Of a stretch of 64,000 bases of DNA, positions 63,576 to 64,000 are shown piece after piece. Source of the stretch: Microplitis mediator (lineage: Eukaryota; Arthropoda; Insecta; Hymenoptera; Braconidae); NCBI RefSeq assembly GCF_029852145.1, contig NC_079970.1, forward strand, positions 10,907,662 to 10,971,661, read 5' to 3'. The translations under genes and the position numbers were made by a program. Numbering within the stretch: the first letter of the stretch is position 1; every line of letters begins with the position of its first letter. Under the pieces are notes generated by a model. That model searched no databases. It had not been told where the DNA came from and saw only the letters and a program-made list of their open reading frames with translations.

Positions 63576-64000
63576 AATTTTCATTTCAGTCAAGGTTCTC
63601 TCTTCCACACTCATAGATTTATATTTGAAAGTACTGGATTTGAGCATACGCCAACAATATGCGAGAGAATTTATAAGTGTAGAGTAAGACGAGAAGCGTT
63701 GGAACAGGTTTGCGGCGGTAGCAATTAAACAGGTATTTTTTCTCACACCAGGAAGTTCTGATGGGGTAAGTTGAATGGAAACAGGCCATTCCCTTTGATC
63801 CTGTGAGAGCCAAGACGGGCCTTCAAACCACCTGTGATTGGTTAAGAAGTCAGAGGGGAGTTGATCCCTGGACAAGCAATCAGCTGGATTGTCTTGAGTT
63901 CGGACATATCGCCACTCTACTTCATTTCCAAGAGATTGGATTTCTGCGACGCAATTGGCTTCAAAAACCTTGAGGGAGTGAGGTGATCGTTTCAACCATT
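63576..64000 (-). pseudogene. BEL/Pao RNase H C-terminal part (partial at window edge)
   Basis: EVEWRYVRTQDNPADCLSRD, then HRWFEGPSWLSQDQREWP, is the hallmark end of the RNase H region of BEL/Pao pol (NPADxxSRG... W..GPxWL). About 140 codons are open, up to the solo LTR at 63571. The upstream part is outside the window. Confidence 0.9.

Larger units (their letters stand above)
59333..64000 (-). mobile_element. BEL/Pao LTR retrotransposon, 3' half, with two insertions
   Basis: Reading leftward from the window edge: the end of the RNase H domain, the integrase zinc-finger region, the integrase core, the BEL-specific C-terminal region, and the polypurine tract with LTR. The order is that of pol in BEL/Pao elements. 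It is broken by a 2.4-kb solo LTR (61162-63571), a 400-bp MITE (60591-60990) and several stops and frameshifts, so this copy is dead. Confidence 0.9.

Overview
The window is AT-rich eukaryotic DNA, almost certainly from an insect. I lean towards a parasitoid hymenopteran, but that is only an impression from base composition and the mix of mobile elements. One host gene is recognisable: an Rfx-family transcription factor on the + strand. Ten coding exons (23344-50427) splice in frame to 537 codons plus a stop. They carry the end of the N-terminal region, the complete RFX winged-helix DNA-binding domain, the conserved B and C regions, the dimerisation domain and the stop codon. Upstream exons are missing or unrecognised; a possible CpG-rich first exon lies near 14.56-14.93 kb (weak). 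Six of its nine introns are 68-100 bp. The other three are 13.1, 3.3 and 8.6 kb and are packed with repeats.

Almost everything else is mobile DNA, much of it nested. At 0-0.7 kb is the 5' end of a minus-strand BEL/Pao-type retrotransposon. From 1 to 14.5 kb there is a run of inverted-repeat elements, including a near-perfect 2-kb palindrome flanked by TA (6404-8417), a TIR element with a small zinc-ribbon-like ORF (9197-9722), and a complete Helentron-like non-autonomous element (9723-10556). From 15.2 to 18.5 kb lies a decayed LINE with an intact ORF1, followed by another large palindrome (18481-20107). The first long Rfx intron holds a broken mariner transposase, an R1-like endonuclease fragment, a Gypsy RNase H fragment, tRNA-like sequences and nested palindromes. 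The last long intron (41.5-50.0 kb) contains two diverged copies of one long element, a GC-richer block of unknown origin and several palindromes. At 51-58.7 kb are a fold-back duplication, a four-level nest of elements, and elements built from a repeated CCACGGTG motif. From 58.7 kb to the end is the 3' half of a minus-strand BEL/Pao retrotransposon, with its LTR, integrase and RNase H, broken by one of the CCACGGTG elements and by a 2.4-kb solo LTR with a 4-bp target duplication.

No operon, CRISPR or metabolic gene cluster is present. The most unusual signal is a set of TIR elements whose interiors are built from a short, often self-complementary motif repeated in both orientations. The motif differs from element to element, while several of the termini look alike (CACGG or CCGGG followed by A-runs). 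All boundaries were read by eye. Family names rest on recognised protein motifs or terminal structure, not on database searches.
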